64,000 nucleotides of DNA from Mucilaginibacter_A sp050955045 (GTDB lineage: Bacteria > Bacteroidota > Bacteroidia > Sphingobacteriales > Sphingobacteriaceae): assembly GCA_050955045.1 (NCBI GenBank), contig JBPBQV010000030.1:186001-250000 (forward strand). The letters run 5' to 3'. The position numbers and the translations under genes were made by a program. Below are positions 41,349 through 51,038 of the stretch, piece after piece. Below the pieces are notes generated by a model. It searched no databases. It worked only from the letters and a program-made list of their open reading frames with translations, and was not told the DNA's origin. Position 1 is the first letter of the stretch. Each line of letters starts with the position of its first letter.

Positions 41349-42299
41349 ATGTTAGAAGAGCTATTCACACCTTTCGGTTGTACAATAAAAAGAGTACAGA
41401 TTCCTAATTCACATTATTATACCTATACTATATTATCTAATAGAGTTGAATTAAATTTATCATTTGTTTGGGACTCAACTCACAAACTGGAACAAGTACT
41501 AAAACCTAATATAAATAAATTTTTTAGTATAATTTCAAACGGTGCGAAACCTGAGTCACATACCGAATATAATGAATCAAAGCTTAATGAATTCATTGAA
41601 AGTTATTATTTGTTATTAACACCAGAAGAGAAGCTTGATAGTGTGCTAGAGTATATTAGTAAATCTACATTATTTGATGGACAAAGTGTTGAAGTGAAAA
41701 TTCCCAATAAGATAACAATAGCTAAATTGTACTTCAATAATTCTAATGAATGGTCATTTTATCTCGAAAATGCCAGAGAACAAGGATATATTAAAAGACA
41801 ACAGCGAGGTATGGCTAGTGCTAATGATACTACTGTTTCTACGCCGAAATATAATTTAACTGTTTCTGGCTTGAGTCGTCTAATTAAAATTAATGAAATA
41901 AAAGCATCAAGATTTTGCTTCGTTGCAATGGCTTTTACAGCAGAAATGAATTTGATTTATTCAGAAGCAATTGAACCCGCTATAAGAACATGTGGTTTTG
42001 AACCTTACATAGTAAATAAAATAAACGTAGAATCAGACAAAACTATTAATGATGCAATTCTGGCTGGCATTAAAAAGGCACGTTTCACTATAGCAGATTT
42101 TACTTATCATAGGGGAGGAGTATATTTTGAAGCTGGTTATGCTCTGGGAAGAGGACAAAATGTAATATATACTTGCAGAGAAGACGAAATGAATAAAGCA
42201 CATTTTGATATTAGAAATTATCAACATATAGTTTGGTCTAATGCGAAAGATTTAAAGGAAAAATTGATAAATAAAATAGAAGCTTTTATCAAGAATTAG
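41349..42299 (+). CDS. Protein with C-terminal nucleoside-2-deoxyribosyltransferase/TIR-like domain
   Basis: The 316-residue protein has an N-terminal ~185-residue part I do not recognise and a C-terminal Rossmann-like domain: FCFVAMAFTAEMNLIY, INDAILAGIKKARFTIADFTY, then GGVYFEAGYALGRGQNVIY, with an Asp in IADFTY and a Glu in YFEAGYA where deoxyribosyltransferase-type N-glycosidases have catalytic acids. Such domains occur in phage-defence effectors that cleave nucleotides or NAD+; that role is inferred. Its DNA is clearly more AT-rich, with many ATA and TTA codons, than either neighbour, consistent with horizontal acquisition. No partner gene is present. Confidence 0.78.
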   Translation: MLEELFTPFGCTIKRVQIPNSHYYTYTILSNRVELNLSFVWDSTHKLEQVLKPNINKFFSIISNGAKPESHTEYNESKLNEFIESYYLLLTPEEKLDSVLEYISKSTLFDGQSVEVKIPNKITIAKLYFNNSNEWSFYLENAREQGYIKRQQRGMASANDTTVSTPKYNLTVSGLSRLIKINEIKASRFCFVAMAFTAEMNLIYSEAIEPAIRTCGFEPYIVNKINVESDKTINDAILAGIKKARFTIADFTYHRGGVYFEAGYALGRGQNVIYTCREDEMNKAHFDIRNYQHIVWSNAKDLKEKLINKIEAFIKN

Positions 42300-42388
42300 A
42301 GGGATTTTCTTAGTACCTAGAATCTCTATTACTCTAGTATTTATAACCCCGACCAGCTACAGTTGAGTGTTCTTACATTATCATAAAA

Positions 42389-42439
42389 AAGGTTGATAAA
42401 AGAAGCTCCAATTTAAACGCATACTTCCCTTATCAACCT
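42389..42439. terminator. Imperfect inverted pair of motif copies between convergent genes
   Basis: AGGTTGATAAAAGAAGCT (42391-42408 region) faces TACTTCCCTTATCAACCT (42422-42439) with a 14-nt loop and two mismatches. It lies 22 bases before the stop of the giant gene and is a candidate bidirectional terminator. Confidence 0.65.
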
Positions 42440-42461
42440 AAAATCCGCAAACCAAAACTAA

Positions 42462-45400
42462 CTACCTAATCAAATGGATAAATCCCTGCCGGCTGGGTGC
42501 GCTGCCTTTATAACTCATGCCTTTCCACTCGTTGCCGTTAATGTATGTGGCATCAACCTGCCAAACGTACACGCCTTGCGGTGCCGGTGCGCCGCCCATC
42601 ATACCGTCCCAGCCTTCAGCCGGTTCGCCACGGTCGGTTAGTTTTGTGGTTTCCCAAATCACTTGTCCCCACTTGTTAAATACGCGGAAGCGCCAGGTTT
42701 TAATACCAGAACCTTTGATTTTAAAGGTTACAATTTCGCCAAATTTACTGTCGGGCATAAACGCATTCGGTACAAAAAGCTGACCAGGCGTACCGGTAAT
42801 CTGTACTTTATGGCTAACCGAATCTGCACAACCCTGTATGTTGTAAACTACTAATTTAACCACATAAACACCGGTATCGCGGTAAGTATGTGTTGGGTTT
42901 TGTTTGCTTGCGCTGGTGCCATCGCCAAAGCTCCATTTCCACAAAATTGGGTTGTTAGTGCTCTTATCTGCAAAAGAAAAGGTGTAATACGGATACACAA
43001 TTACACTATCTGGTTTGGTAATGAAAGCAGCTTTCGGTGGTATAGATACGTTGATGTAATCTTTCATAATCATTGTATCCGTACAACCCAAAGTATTTTT
43101 TGCAATTAAACTGATGGTGTAAGGCGTGTTTTTACCTGCAAAAACATGCGTTGGATGAGCTGTTGTGGAAGTGCTGCCATCGCCAAAATCCCACAGGTAA
43201 GTATTGTTGCCAATTGTGAGGTTTTTCAAGTTGACGGTAAGCTGGTTACAACCCAATTTCACATCCGAAGTAAAGTTGGTTTTCGGTTGCGCATAAACCG
43301 TGATGGATTGATAAGCAGACGTATCCGAACAGCCGTTAGTTGCCGTCATTTTTACGTTGAATATTCCGTCTTTCAGGAAAGTATGACTTACTACTTCTGG
43401 TGCATTTAAGGTTGATAAAGTAGTTCCGTCGCCAAAATCATATTTAAAATAATTACCTCCTGTAGTGTTGTTGTAAAACTGAACCGTCCACGGTGCGCAT
43501 CCTGCTTTTTGGTTTCCATTCACAATTAATTGCGGCAAAACCGTGTTGGGCGAAATGCTGATGTTGTATTGTGTTACGCTTTTGCCGCACTCGTTTTCGG
43601 CAGTCATTTTCACCGTAAAAACTTTATTGTTTGCAGCAATGTAGGTGTGGTTAACCTGCTGGTTATTTCGGGTAACCAACGTTTGGCCATCACCAAAATC
43701 AAAAGTATAAACGTTGTTGGTTCCCGGAGAAGTATTGTTGAAGTTAACCGTAAGCGGAGAACAGCCGGTTGTTTTATCCGGGGTGAAAATAGAAATTGGT
43801 TTTGGCCGCACTGTTACCGTAGAAGTGGCCGTACGAATACCGCAAGTAGTTAACGCTCTTAGTGTGATGGTGTACGTAGTATCCTTTCCATCAGTTCGCG
43901 GCAAATACGTTATTGCGCCCGGATTAGTTAAGGTTGAGGTTGTGCCATTACCAAAATTCCAGGTATAAGTCGCCTGATTTAGCGGATCAGAAGTATTGGT
44001 AAAAGTTACCGTTAATGGTCCGCAACCTTTAGTTTGATTTTGTGCGAAGCCAGGCGTTACTTCTTTTATCGTAGAAAAAGTATGGGTAAAAGAAGCATCC
44101 GGGCAACCGAATTTGCTGCTAACCACTAATTTAATCTCTACTTTTTTATCATCTTCTTTGATTGTATAACCAGGGAAAGTGAACCCGCTGCCGATAAATA
44201 CGCCATCCGCATACCAAGTATAATTATTGTTTCCGATAGCTGCCGTTGCTTTGATGTTTTGCGCATCCAGCACAAACGGAATACAGCCCAGCTCTTTTGT
44301 ATAGGTAAAAACAGCATTTGGCAGCGGGTTCACGGTTACTTTGATAATATTGCTAACGCTTTGCTGCGGACCGTTACACAAAACGGAAGTAACAATCCGG
44401 CGGAAAGTAGTGGTAACCGTCAGGCTATTTACTTGATAACTGATTTCATTTGCGCCGGAAATATTTGTCCAGGTAGCACCATCATCAGTACTGCTTTGCC
44501 AGTTGTAAGTGTACCTGCCATCGGCTCCGGCAGGTGCGCTTCCGGTAAGCAGTTTTGGCGTATTGTTATAACATACTTCCTGATCGCTTGCTACCGTATT
44601 GTTGGTCAATGCCGGCTGAACAATGATACGAACCGGCGTGCTGATTTTGGTACATGGACCAGACGTTATAACCCGCCGCACATAAATACTTTCCGTTCCG
44701 GTGAAGGAATAATTCTGATCTGTTTGGTTGGCAACGATCGTCCAGTTGCTGTTATCGGCACTACTTTCCCATCTGTAAACAAAGCTGCCGTTTCCGCCGG
44801 TTGGTAAATCTCCGGTAACAGAAATCGTTTGTCCGTAACACACCGCCGGGTTGGCAAAACTGATATTGTTGGTTAAGTCGCGCAAATCAGTAATCACCAC
44901 TTCATCCGTAGAAGTAGCACAGGCACCGGTGCTGGTAATCGTCCACAAAAAAGTATAAGTTTGTCCCGGTTGCAAGCCGCTTACCGCAGTATTGTATTGC
45001 GTGGCATCAGCAAAACCAACACTACTTTGTCCGGAAGTTATGGTCCATTTTCCGGTAGAAGGCGCAGGGTTATTACCGTTTAAAGTATAAGTTGTGGCAC
45101 TGCAAATAACTTCATCCACACCGGCGTTTGCTGGTACTGGCTGTGGCAATACGGTAACTGATGCATCAACAGTTGGGCCTTCGCAGCCGCCTTCGCTAAT
45201 TGGGGTGATGTGGTAAATAATCGTTCCTGGCGTAGTACGGTATGAAGTTAAAATATCATCAATGCTCGTAGCAATTACCGGATGCTGATCATTCGCACTA
45301 TAAATTTCTTGTACACGGTCAAAAGTCCATCTTACTAAAACACCCGGCGTGTTGGTTCTAAAAGTGATGCCTGTCGGGTTTCCACTGCAAATTTGCTGGC

Positions 45401-48400
45401 CGCTATTGGTTAAAATTACGCGTGGTATCGGCGTTACGGTAACGGTTAAAGTAAAAGGCATACCCGGACAGTTGTTATTAATTGGCGTGATGATATAAGT
45501 AACCGTACCGTTATTATTCAGATTGGAATTGGTCAGCACGTCATTAATATTACCCGAACCACTAGCACTGTTGCCCGAAATATTAGCCGTTGCCGAAGAA
45601 ACCCAGGTAAAAGAAGTACCGCTTTGCTGTGCCGTTGGCTGATAACGGAAAGTTGTGCCGGTACAAATAATCCGGTTGGCATCACTAGTAAGGGTGTTTG
45701 TATTTAGCGGAGTTACCGTAACAGTTACATTATTACTGATGCTTTGCTGTGGACCGTTACACAAAACAGTAGTTACCATCCGGCGGAATAATGTTGTTGC
45801 CATCAAAGCAACCGGCTGATAACTAATGGTTGTAGCACCGTTAATATTCGTCCAGAAAGTGCCCCCATCCACACTTTGCTGCCATTGGTAATTATAGTTA
45901 TTATCCGCTCCGGCAGGTGTGCTTCCGGTTAAAAAAGTTGGCATGTTGTTATAGCAAATTACCTGATCGGTAGCAATGGTATTGTTGGTAATTGGTTGTT
46001 GTACAATGATGTAAACCGGATCGCTAATTTTAGTACAAGGCCCGGAAGTTACAATCCTTCTAAAATAAGTTGAAGTTGTTAAAGTAATAGTTAGATCGCG
46101 GTTAAACTGTCCATTTAGAATTGTCCAGTTGTTATTATCGACACTGCTTTCCCATCGGTAAACGAAGCTGTTGGTTCCACCAGTTGGCTGATCACCGAAA
46201 ATGGTTGTTGTTTGTCCGTAACAAATTGCAGATGCTCCAGAACTGATGTTGTTGGTTAAGCTTTGCAGATCAGAAATCACTACTTCATCTGTACTTGGTG
46301 CGCATAAACCGGCACCGCTGATTGTCCAGCGAAAAGTATAATTCTGGCCAGGCTGCAAACCGGTTACAACCGTATTGTATTGTGTTGCATCCGCAAAAAA
46401 TACGCCTTGCTGGGTAGAAGTTAGCGTCCACAATCCGGTAAAAGGAGCCGGGTTGTTTCCATTTAAAGTATAAGTTGTTGCAGCACAAATCTGTTCATCC
46501 AAACCTGCATTTGCCAGTATTGGCGGAGGCTGTACGGTAATGGTAACCGTAACTGGCGCACCTTCGCAACCCGAAGCACTAACCGGCGTAATGGTATAAG
46601 TTACCGTTCCGTTTGCAGTGGTGTTGTTGGTTAAAATCTGATCAATACGAAGCACAGAAACCGGCGTTGTCTGGTTTTGATTGCCGCTGATTCCTGCCGT
46701 AGCTGTAGTGGCCCACTTGAATTGTGTTCCTGTTAAATTAGAACTAAAGCTGATATCTGTTTGACTGCCGCTGCAAATGGTATTACTGGTTGGGTTTACA
46801 GTGATGATCGGCAATGGTGTAACCGTAACAGTTACTACAAAAGGAACGCCCGGACAGTTAATACCGTTAACCGTATTAATTGGTGTGATGGTATATGTTA
46901 CCGTTCCGTTGTTGTTTAAATCTGCATTGATTAACTGATCATTAATATCGCCTGTACCACTTGCCGTATTTCCGGTAACCGTTTCCAACGATATCGAAGA
47001 AACCCAGGTAAAAGAAGTATTGGGATCGCGTGCAATAATATGGTAGGTAAAAGGAGTATTGGTACAAATCGTACGGCTGGCATCACTGGTAATTGTATTG
47101 GTGTTCTGCGGATTTACCGTGACCGTTACCACATTACTCGTACTTTTTTGATCATTTACGCAAAGCGTAGTTGTAACAATCCTACGGAATTTCGTTGTTA
47201 CAGTTAATGTAACCGGCTGATAATTAACAGCTGTTGCACCGCTGATCGTGTTCCAATTAGTACCATTATCCACCGTACTTTGCCATTGATAGCTAAAGTT
47301 TCCATCACCACCATCCGGTGTGCTACCGTTTAATACAACGGGCGTGTTGTTATAGCAGATCACCTGATCCGCAGAAATTGTATTGACAGTAATAGCACGT
47401 TGCACAATAATATGAACCGGCTGACTTTCGCTGGAGCAAGGCGGAGAACTAATAAGCCGTTTGATATAAATATTTTGTGTTCCAGTGAAAGAATAATTCT
47501 GGCCGGATGCACCATTAATTGTTGTCCAGTTGGTGCTGCCATCAGAGCTGCTTTGCCAGCTGTACACGTAAGATCCGTTACCACCGGTTGGCTGGTTGCC
47601 GGTTATGGTGATTGTTTGTCCGTAACAAACCGCCGGTGCGCCAAAGCTGATGTTGTTTGTTAAAGGTGAAAGGTTGTTGATAGATACCTCATCAAAAGTA
47701 GTGTTACAAGGTGCAGCACCAGTAATCGTCCAACGGAAAGTGTACATATTCCCTGCCTGTAAACCATTTACAACGGTGTTATATTGATTGGCGTTTACAA
47801 AAGTTACGCCAGCCGGACCGAATTTTAAAGTCCACAAGCCGGAAGAAATCCCCGGATTATTTCCGTTTAAGGTATAACTGGTTGCAGCACAAATTGCCTC
47901 ATCTGCTCCGGCGTTAGCTACAACCGGCAAAGGCAATACATTAATCGTAACGGTAACCGGCGTGCCTTCGCAATAAGTAGGGCCGGGGCCAATCGGCGTA
48001 ATGGTATAAGTTACAGAACCGGTTATTGTATTTGAAGAATTAGATAAAGCATCCGTAATCGCGTTTGTATTAATAGCAGTTTGATTGGTATTAACCGAAA
48101 TTCCTGTTGTAGCTATGCTCGTCCATTTAAAAGTAGTTCCTGCCAGATTAGAAGTAAGGCCAATGTTGATCGCCTGGCCGCTGCAAACCGTTGTTGCTGC
48201 TGGGTTAATGGTAACAACCGGGCGCGGCGTAACAGTAACCACTAAATTGGAAGATGTACCCGGACAGCTGATATTGTTATTGGTGCTGTATGCTGTAATG
48301 GTATAAGTTACGGTTCCGTTGCCAGTCAGCTCATCTGTAATCTTACCCGAGCCGGCTGTATTTCCGTTTACTGTTCCGCCGGTTACGGCAGAAGTCCATA

Positions 48401-50663
48401 TAAATGTACTGCCTAGTAATTGAGCCGCTGGCTGATAATCGACACTTGTTCCGGTACAAATAGTTTTAGCTTTATCGCTGGTAATGGCATTAGGAGGATT
48501 AATGGTGATGATTATTTCATCAAAAGGCTGATCACAAGGCTGCGGATAGCCCGTAATGGCTGTTAAAGTTAATTTAACTTGTCCTAAGTTAATCTCTGTC
48601 GAATTTGGTGTATAAGTAGCATTTAAAGTAGTCCGGTTTGGCGAAAAACCATTATCATCTCCGCCAGTCCATCGAAAGCTTTGCGGTTGCGGATTAGAAA
48701 TGGTACCGGCAAGCTGAACTACGTCCGCTGAACAAATCGTTTGATCGGGCCCGGCATTTACTGTTGGCGATTGTAAAAAAGTAAGCTGTTGCGAATCAGA
48801 AGCTGTACCACAATTATTGGTTTGAGTGGCGGTAACGGTGTAAGTGCCAAATTCGGTAAACAATATATGCGGATATTTTGAACTAGAAGTCGTGTTATCT
48901 ACATAAACAGGAGCCGAAGGACCAGTTACCGTCCAGCTATAAGTATTTGGTAAATCTGTTGTAGTACCGGTAAAAAGAGTTTGCGTATCGCCCTCGTTAT
49001 TAGCAAATGTTAATGTCCTGTTATTTCCACAAAGTTGTTTGTCTGGTGATAAAGAAACAGTTGGCGAAGTATTTACTGTAATTGTTCTGGATGTGCTTAT
49101 TGACCCACAAGACAAGGTGCTGATGGACAATGTAAGTGTATAAAGTCCGGGTGTTGTGAATTTAATTTCTGGCTGGTGACTTGAAGGATTAGTGTTGTTG
49201 ATAAAAACAGGTTGTACAGCGTTATTTGGGCCTGTTATTGTCCAGGTATAAGCATTGTTTTCGGGTATCGCGTTGCAAGATTGATCAACATTGGAGTTAT
49301 CTGTAGGTATAACGGATTGGGTATTACAGATGGTTGTAGCAGTTAAAGTAAAACTTGGTTCTGGTGGAGCTAAAACACAAATCTCTTTTTCAAAATCATC
49401 TGCACCGCAAATCGTGTTGCTCTGTGATTGAAATTGGAGTCTTATTTTATGAAGTCCTCTTGTGGTAAAAGTATAGGTAAAAGAAGCACCTAAAGGCTGA
49501 TCAAAAGCAATAGGACTTCCATCTACATACCAAGTATATAAAGCGTTGTTATTTTCACAATTTGCACTGCTGGCATCCTGACCAGGAAACGATTTGTTTG
49601 CAAACGTAACTGGAACATTCAAACAAACATTTCCAGGACCATCAATTTTGTTTTCTGGTTTCAACACTACTACTGCAGATGTTGAAATTGGTTGACCTAA
49701 ATTGCCGCAAATTTTACTACTAACCTGAGCAGTAACTTTAAAAGTATGATCTGCATTACCAGAAGTACAGGATGAACTGGTATAAGGATGGGGTAAATCT
49801 CCATCTAACCGAACTAAATCGCAGTAGGTATATTCACTATAAGTTCCGTCTCCCCAATCTACTCTGTACAAATTACCAGGATAATTATTTTTAACACCAT
49901 CCGGTAAAATTGAATAATGTAATATTCCCTCTCCGTTTATTATACAAACCGGGCTAGAACTGTTGGATCCGAAATTTGTACTTAACTGATTATTAACTAA
50001 CTGATATGCTCTAGTGCCTGTTATTCCGTTATATGTAGCTGTAACGTAAATGGTATAATTGTCTTTTTCTGCGGCAAAAGAAATACCAGAATTTACTGTT
50101 ATATCTCTTCTTGTTTTGGTTATTTCATCAAAAAAACTGGCATTTACTGAGGCATTAGTAGTAGATCCATTAGCAAAGTTGTAGTTAGTAACACTTCCGG
50201 AACAATTACCAAAAACATCAGGATATTGACTGTTTAATGTAGAAGTTGCATTTGAAGTAAGCTTTGCTATAACCGGATCTCCCGCAACAATATTGATACT
50301 TGCTATCGATGACGTAACTGGATCTTTTGTTGATTTAATAGCTAAATTATAACTTCCTGCAACTAAACCAGCTGGAATTACACCGTTAACAAACGTAGTG
50401 TAAAAGCCATTATAACTACCAATTTTTGTATCAGGCGTGCCACCAGGGACAGATGAAATATATAATTCAAAAATATTATCTGGTTTGATACAGCCAGTGC
50501 TTGTATTTATCGTGAACGGCACAGCAACGCTGGAACCTGGAGCATAATTTCCCGCACCAATATTACTAAGTATTAAAGTTTGGGCTTTAGATAAGGTAGA
50601 AAACAGCGTAAAAAATGCTATCAGGAAGAATACTTTTTGCAGCTTATAGTAAAATATTTCCAT
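42462..50663 (-). CDS. Giant PKD-domain surface protein with type B T9SS sorting domain
   Basis: At 2733 residues this is the largest gene of the window. A signal peptide (LIAFFTLFSTLSKA) is followed by many Ig/PKD-like beta modules with recurring NTxTSDAxRxICT, SFTWVSS and TVTYTITPI strings. A ~465-residue super-module occurs three times, each starting near ANAGxDExICxAT (residues ~915, ~1383, ~1844). From ~2200 come five PKD domains (YTWNFGNGT, YTFDFGDGQ, FKYDFGDGT, YLWDFGDGS, WKWSFGDGT), then the gliding-motility-type C-terminal domain LFVPNAFMPDS to GFIHLIR, the type B signal for type IX secretion. It is probably a cell-surface adhesin. The gene is a single unit, and five motif copies lie inside it. 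Confidence 0.93.
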   Translation of the reverse strand: MEIFYYKLQKVFFLIAFFTLFSTLSKAQTLILSNIGAGNYAPGSSVAVPFTINTSTGCIKPDNIFELYISSVPGGTPDTKIGSYNGFYTTFVNGVIPAGLVAGSYNLAIKSTKDPVTSSIASINIVAGDPVIAKLTSNATSTLNSQYPDVFGNCSGSVTNYNFANGSTTNASVNASFFDEITKTRRDITVNSGISFAAEKDNYTIYVTATYNGITGTRAYQLVNNQLSTNFGSNSSSPVCIINGEGILHYSILPDGVKNNYPGNLYRVDWGDGTYSEYTYCDLVRLDGDLPHPYTSSSCTSGNADHTFKVTAQVSSKICGNLGQPISTSAVVVLKPENKIDGPGNVCLNVPVTFANKSFPGQDASSANCENNNALYTWYVDGSPIAFDQPLGASFTYTFTTRGLHKIRLQFQSQSNTICGADDFEKEICVLAPPEPSFTLTATTICNTQSVIPTDNSNVDQSCNAIPENNAYTWTITGPNNAVQPVFINNTNPSSHQPEIKFTTPGLYTLTLSISTLSCGSISTSRTITVNTSPTVSLSPDKQLCGNNRTLTFANNEGDTQTLFTGTTTDLPNTYSWTVTGPSAPVYVDNTTSSSKYPHILFTEFGTYTVTATQTNNCGTASDSQQLTFLQSPTVNAGPDQTICSADVVQLAGTISNPQPQSFRWTGGDDNGFSPNRTTLNATYTPNSTEINLGQVKLTLTAITGYPQPCDQPFDEIIITINPPNAITSDKAKTICTGTSVDYQPAAQLLGSTFIWTSAVTGGTVNGNTAGSGKITDELTGNGTVTYTITAYSTNNNISCPGTSSNLVVTVTPRPVVTINPAATTVCSGQAINIGLTSNLAGTTFKWTSIATTGISVNTNQTAINTNAITDALSNSSNTITGSVTYTITPIGPGPTYCEGTPVTVTINVLPLPVVANAGADEAICAATSYTLNGNNPGISSGLWTLKFGPAGVTFVNANQYNTVVNGLQAGNMYTFRWTITGAAPCNTTFDEVSINNLSPLTNNISFGAPAVCYGQTITITGNQPTGGNGSYVYSWQSSSDGSTNWTTINGASGQNYSFTGTQNIYIKRLISSPPCSSESQPVHIIVQRAITVNTISADQVICYNNTPVVLNGSTPDGGDGNFSYQWQSTVDNGTNWNTISGATAVNYQPVTLTVTTKFRRIVTTTLCVNDQKSTSNVVTVTVNPQNTNTITSDASRTICTNTPFTYHIIARDPNTSFTWVSSISLETVTGNTASGTGDINDQLINADLNNNGTVTYTITPINTVNGINCPGVPFVVTVTVTPLPIITVNPTSNTICSGSQTDISFSSNLTGTQFKWATTATAGISGNQNQTTPVSVLRIDQILTNNTTANGTVTYTITPVSASGCEGAPVTVTITVQPPPILANAGLDEQICAATTYTLNGNNPAPFTGLWTLTSTQQGVFFADATQYNTVVTGLQPGQNYTFRWTISGAGLCAPSTDEVVISDLQSLTNNISSGASAICYGQTTTIFGDQPTGGTNSFVYRWESSVDNNNWTILNGQFNRDLTITLTTSTYFRRIVTSGPCTKISDPVYIIVQQPITNNTIATDQVICYNNMPTFLTGSTPAGADNNYNYQWQQSVDGGTFWTNINGATTISYQPVALMATTLFRRMVTTVLCNGPQQSISNNVTVTVTPLNTNTLTSDANRIICTGTTFRYQPTAQQSGTSFTWVSSATANISGNSASGSGNINDVLTNSNLNNNGTVTYIITPINNNCPGMPFTLTVTVTPIPRVILTNSGQQICSGNPTGITFRTNTPGVLVRWTFDRVQEIYSANDQHPVIATSIDDILTSYRTTPGTIIYHITPISEGGCEGPTVDASVTVLPQPVPANAGVDEVICSATTYTLNGNNPAPSTGKWTITSGQSSVGFADATQYNTAVSGLQPGQTYTFLWTITSTGACATSTDEVVITDLRDLTNNISFANPAVCYGQTISVTGDLPTGGNGSFVYRWESSADNSNWTIVANQTDQNYSFTGTESIYVRRVITSGPCTKISTPVRIIVQPALTNNTVASDQEVCYNNTPKLLTGSAPAGADGRYTYNWQSSTDDGATWTNISGANEISYQVNSLTVTTTFRRIVTSVLCNGPQQSVSNIIKVTVNPLPNAVFTYTKELGCIPFVLDAQNIKATAAIGNNNYTWYADGVFIGSGFTFPGYTIKEDDKKVEIKLVVSSKFGCPDASFTHTFSTIKEVTPGFAQNQTKGCGPLTVTFTNTSDPLNQATYTWNFGNGTTSTLTNPGAITYLPRTDGKDTTYTITLRALTTCGIRTATSTVTVRPKPISIFTPDKTTGCSPLTVNFNNTSPGTNNVYTFDFGDGQTLVTRNNQQVNHTYIAANNKVFTVKMTAENECGKSVTQYNISISPNTVLPQLIVNGNQKAGCAPWTVQFYNNTTGGNYFKYDFGDGTTLSTLNAPEVVSHTFLKDGIFNVKMTATNGCSDTSAYQSITVYAQPKTNFTSDVKLGCNQLTVNLKNLTIGNNTYLWDFGDGSTSTTAHPTHVFAGKNTPYTISLIAKNTLGCTDTMIMKDYINVSIPPKAAFITKPDSVIVYPYYTFSFADKSTNNPILWKWSFGDGTSASKQNPTHTYRDTGVYVVKLVVYNIQGCADSVSHKVQITGTPGQLFVPNAFMPDSKFGEIVTFKIKGSGIKTWRFRVFNKWGQVIWETTKLTDRGEPAEGWDGMMGGAPAPQGVYVWQVDATYINGNEWKGMSYKGSAPSRQGFIHLIR

Positions 50664-50694
50664 CCATTATTGGCATAAAAAGTCCAAATAATGG
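50664..50694. promoter_or_regulatory. Hairpin directly before the giant gene's ATG
   Basis: CCATTATTGG (50664-50673) and CCAAATAATGG (50684-50694) form a 10-11 bp near-perfect dyad with a 10-nt loop touching the start codon (50661-50663). It could hide the ribosome site or bind a repressor. Confidence 0.4.
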
Positions 50695-51038
50695 TTGTAC
50701 GTTTTTTGTCAGATCAAGTTATGCTAATAATTTGCCCGGTTCAAAAATTGGGTAACACAAAAATTACAGACGATTTTTAAGTTGATAAAAACAGCATAAG
50801 CTTTTGATTATGAAATATTTAATTAATCCTTAAAGCTTCGGCAGTAGAGTACAGGATGCAGCTTTGTTTTATTTTCCAGAATTTGATCGCTGATTATAAA
50901 TCCGGCCCGGAAAATTTTATCGATAATTCATTTTAAAAGAAAAAAACTGCAGAGCACTTATTTTTTTCTGCTGAGAAATGATTGAAAATAAAATGAATCG
51001 CATAGCATTCAGCAAAAGCCGGATCAAACCAAAACCTG
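50695..51038. other. Divergent intergenic region upstream of the pectin operon
   Basis: These ~344 bp contain a forward TAAAAACAGCA copy (50786-50796) and several AT-rich stretches. I found no perfect TAnnTTTG element within 100 bp of the GH28 start, so the operon promoter is not obvious. Nothing else was seen. Confidence 0.5.

Noticed and set aside
42340..42375. Possible tRNA remnant near CCCCGACCAGCTACAG
   Set aside because: No cloverleaf, T-loop or acceptor pairing could be drawn.
44259..44807. 182-codon plus-strand open frame inside the giant gene
   Set aside because: Antisense shadow of repetitive Thr/Asn-rich coding sequence.
42462..50663. Repeats in the giant gene as a CRISPR or tandem DNA array
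   Set aside because: Period is ~1.4 kb, repeats are coding and in frame, and there are no short direct repeats with unique spacers.
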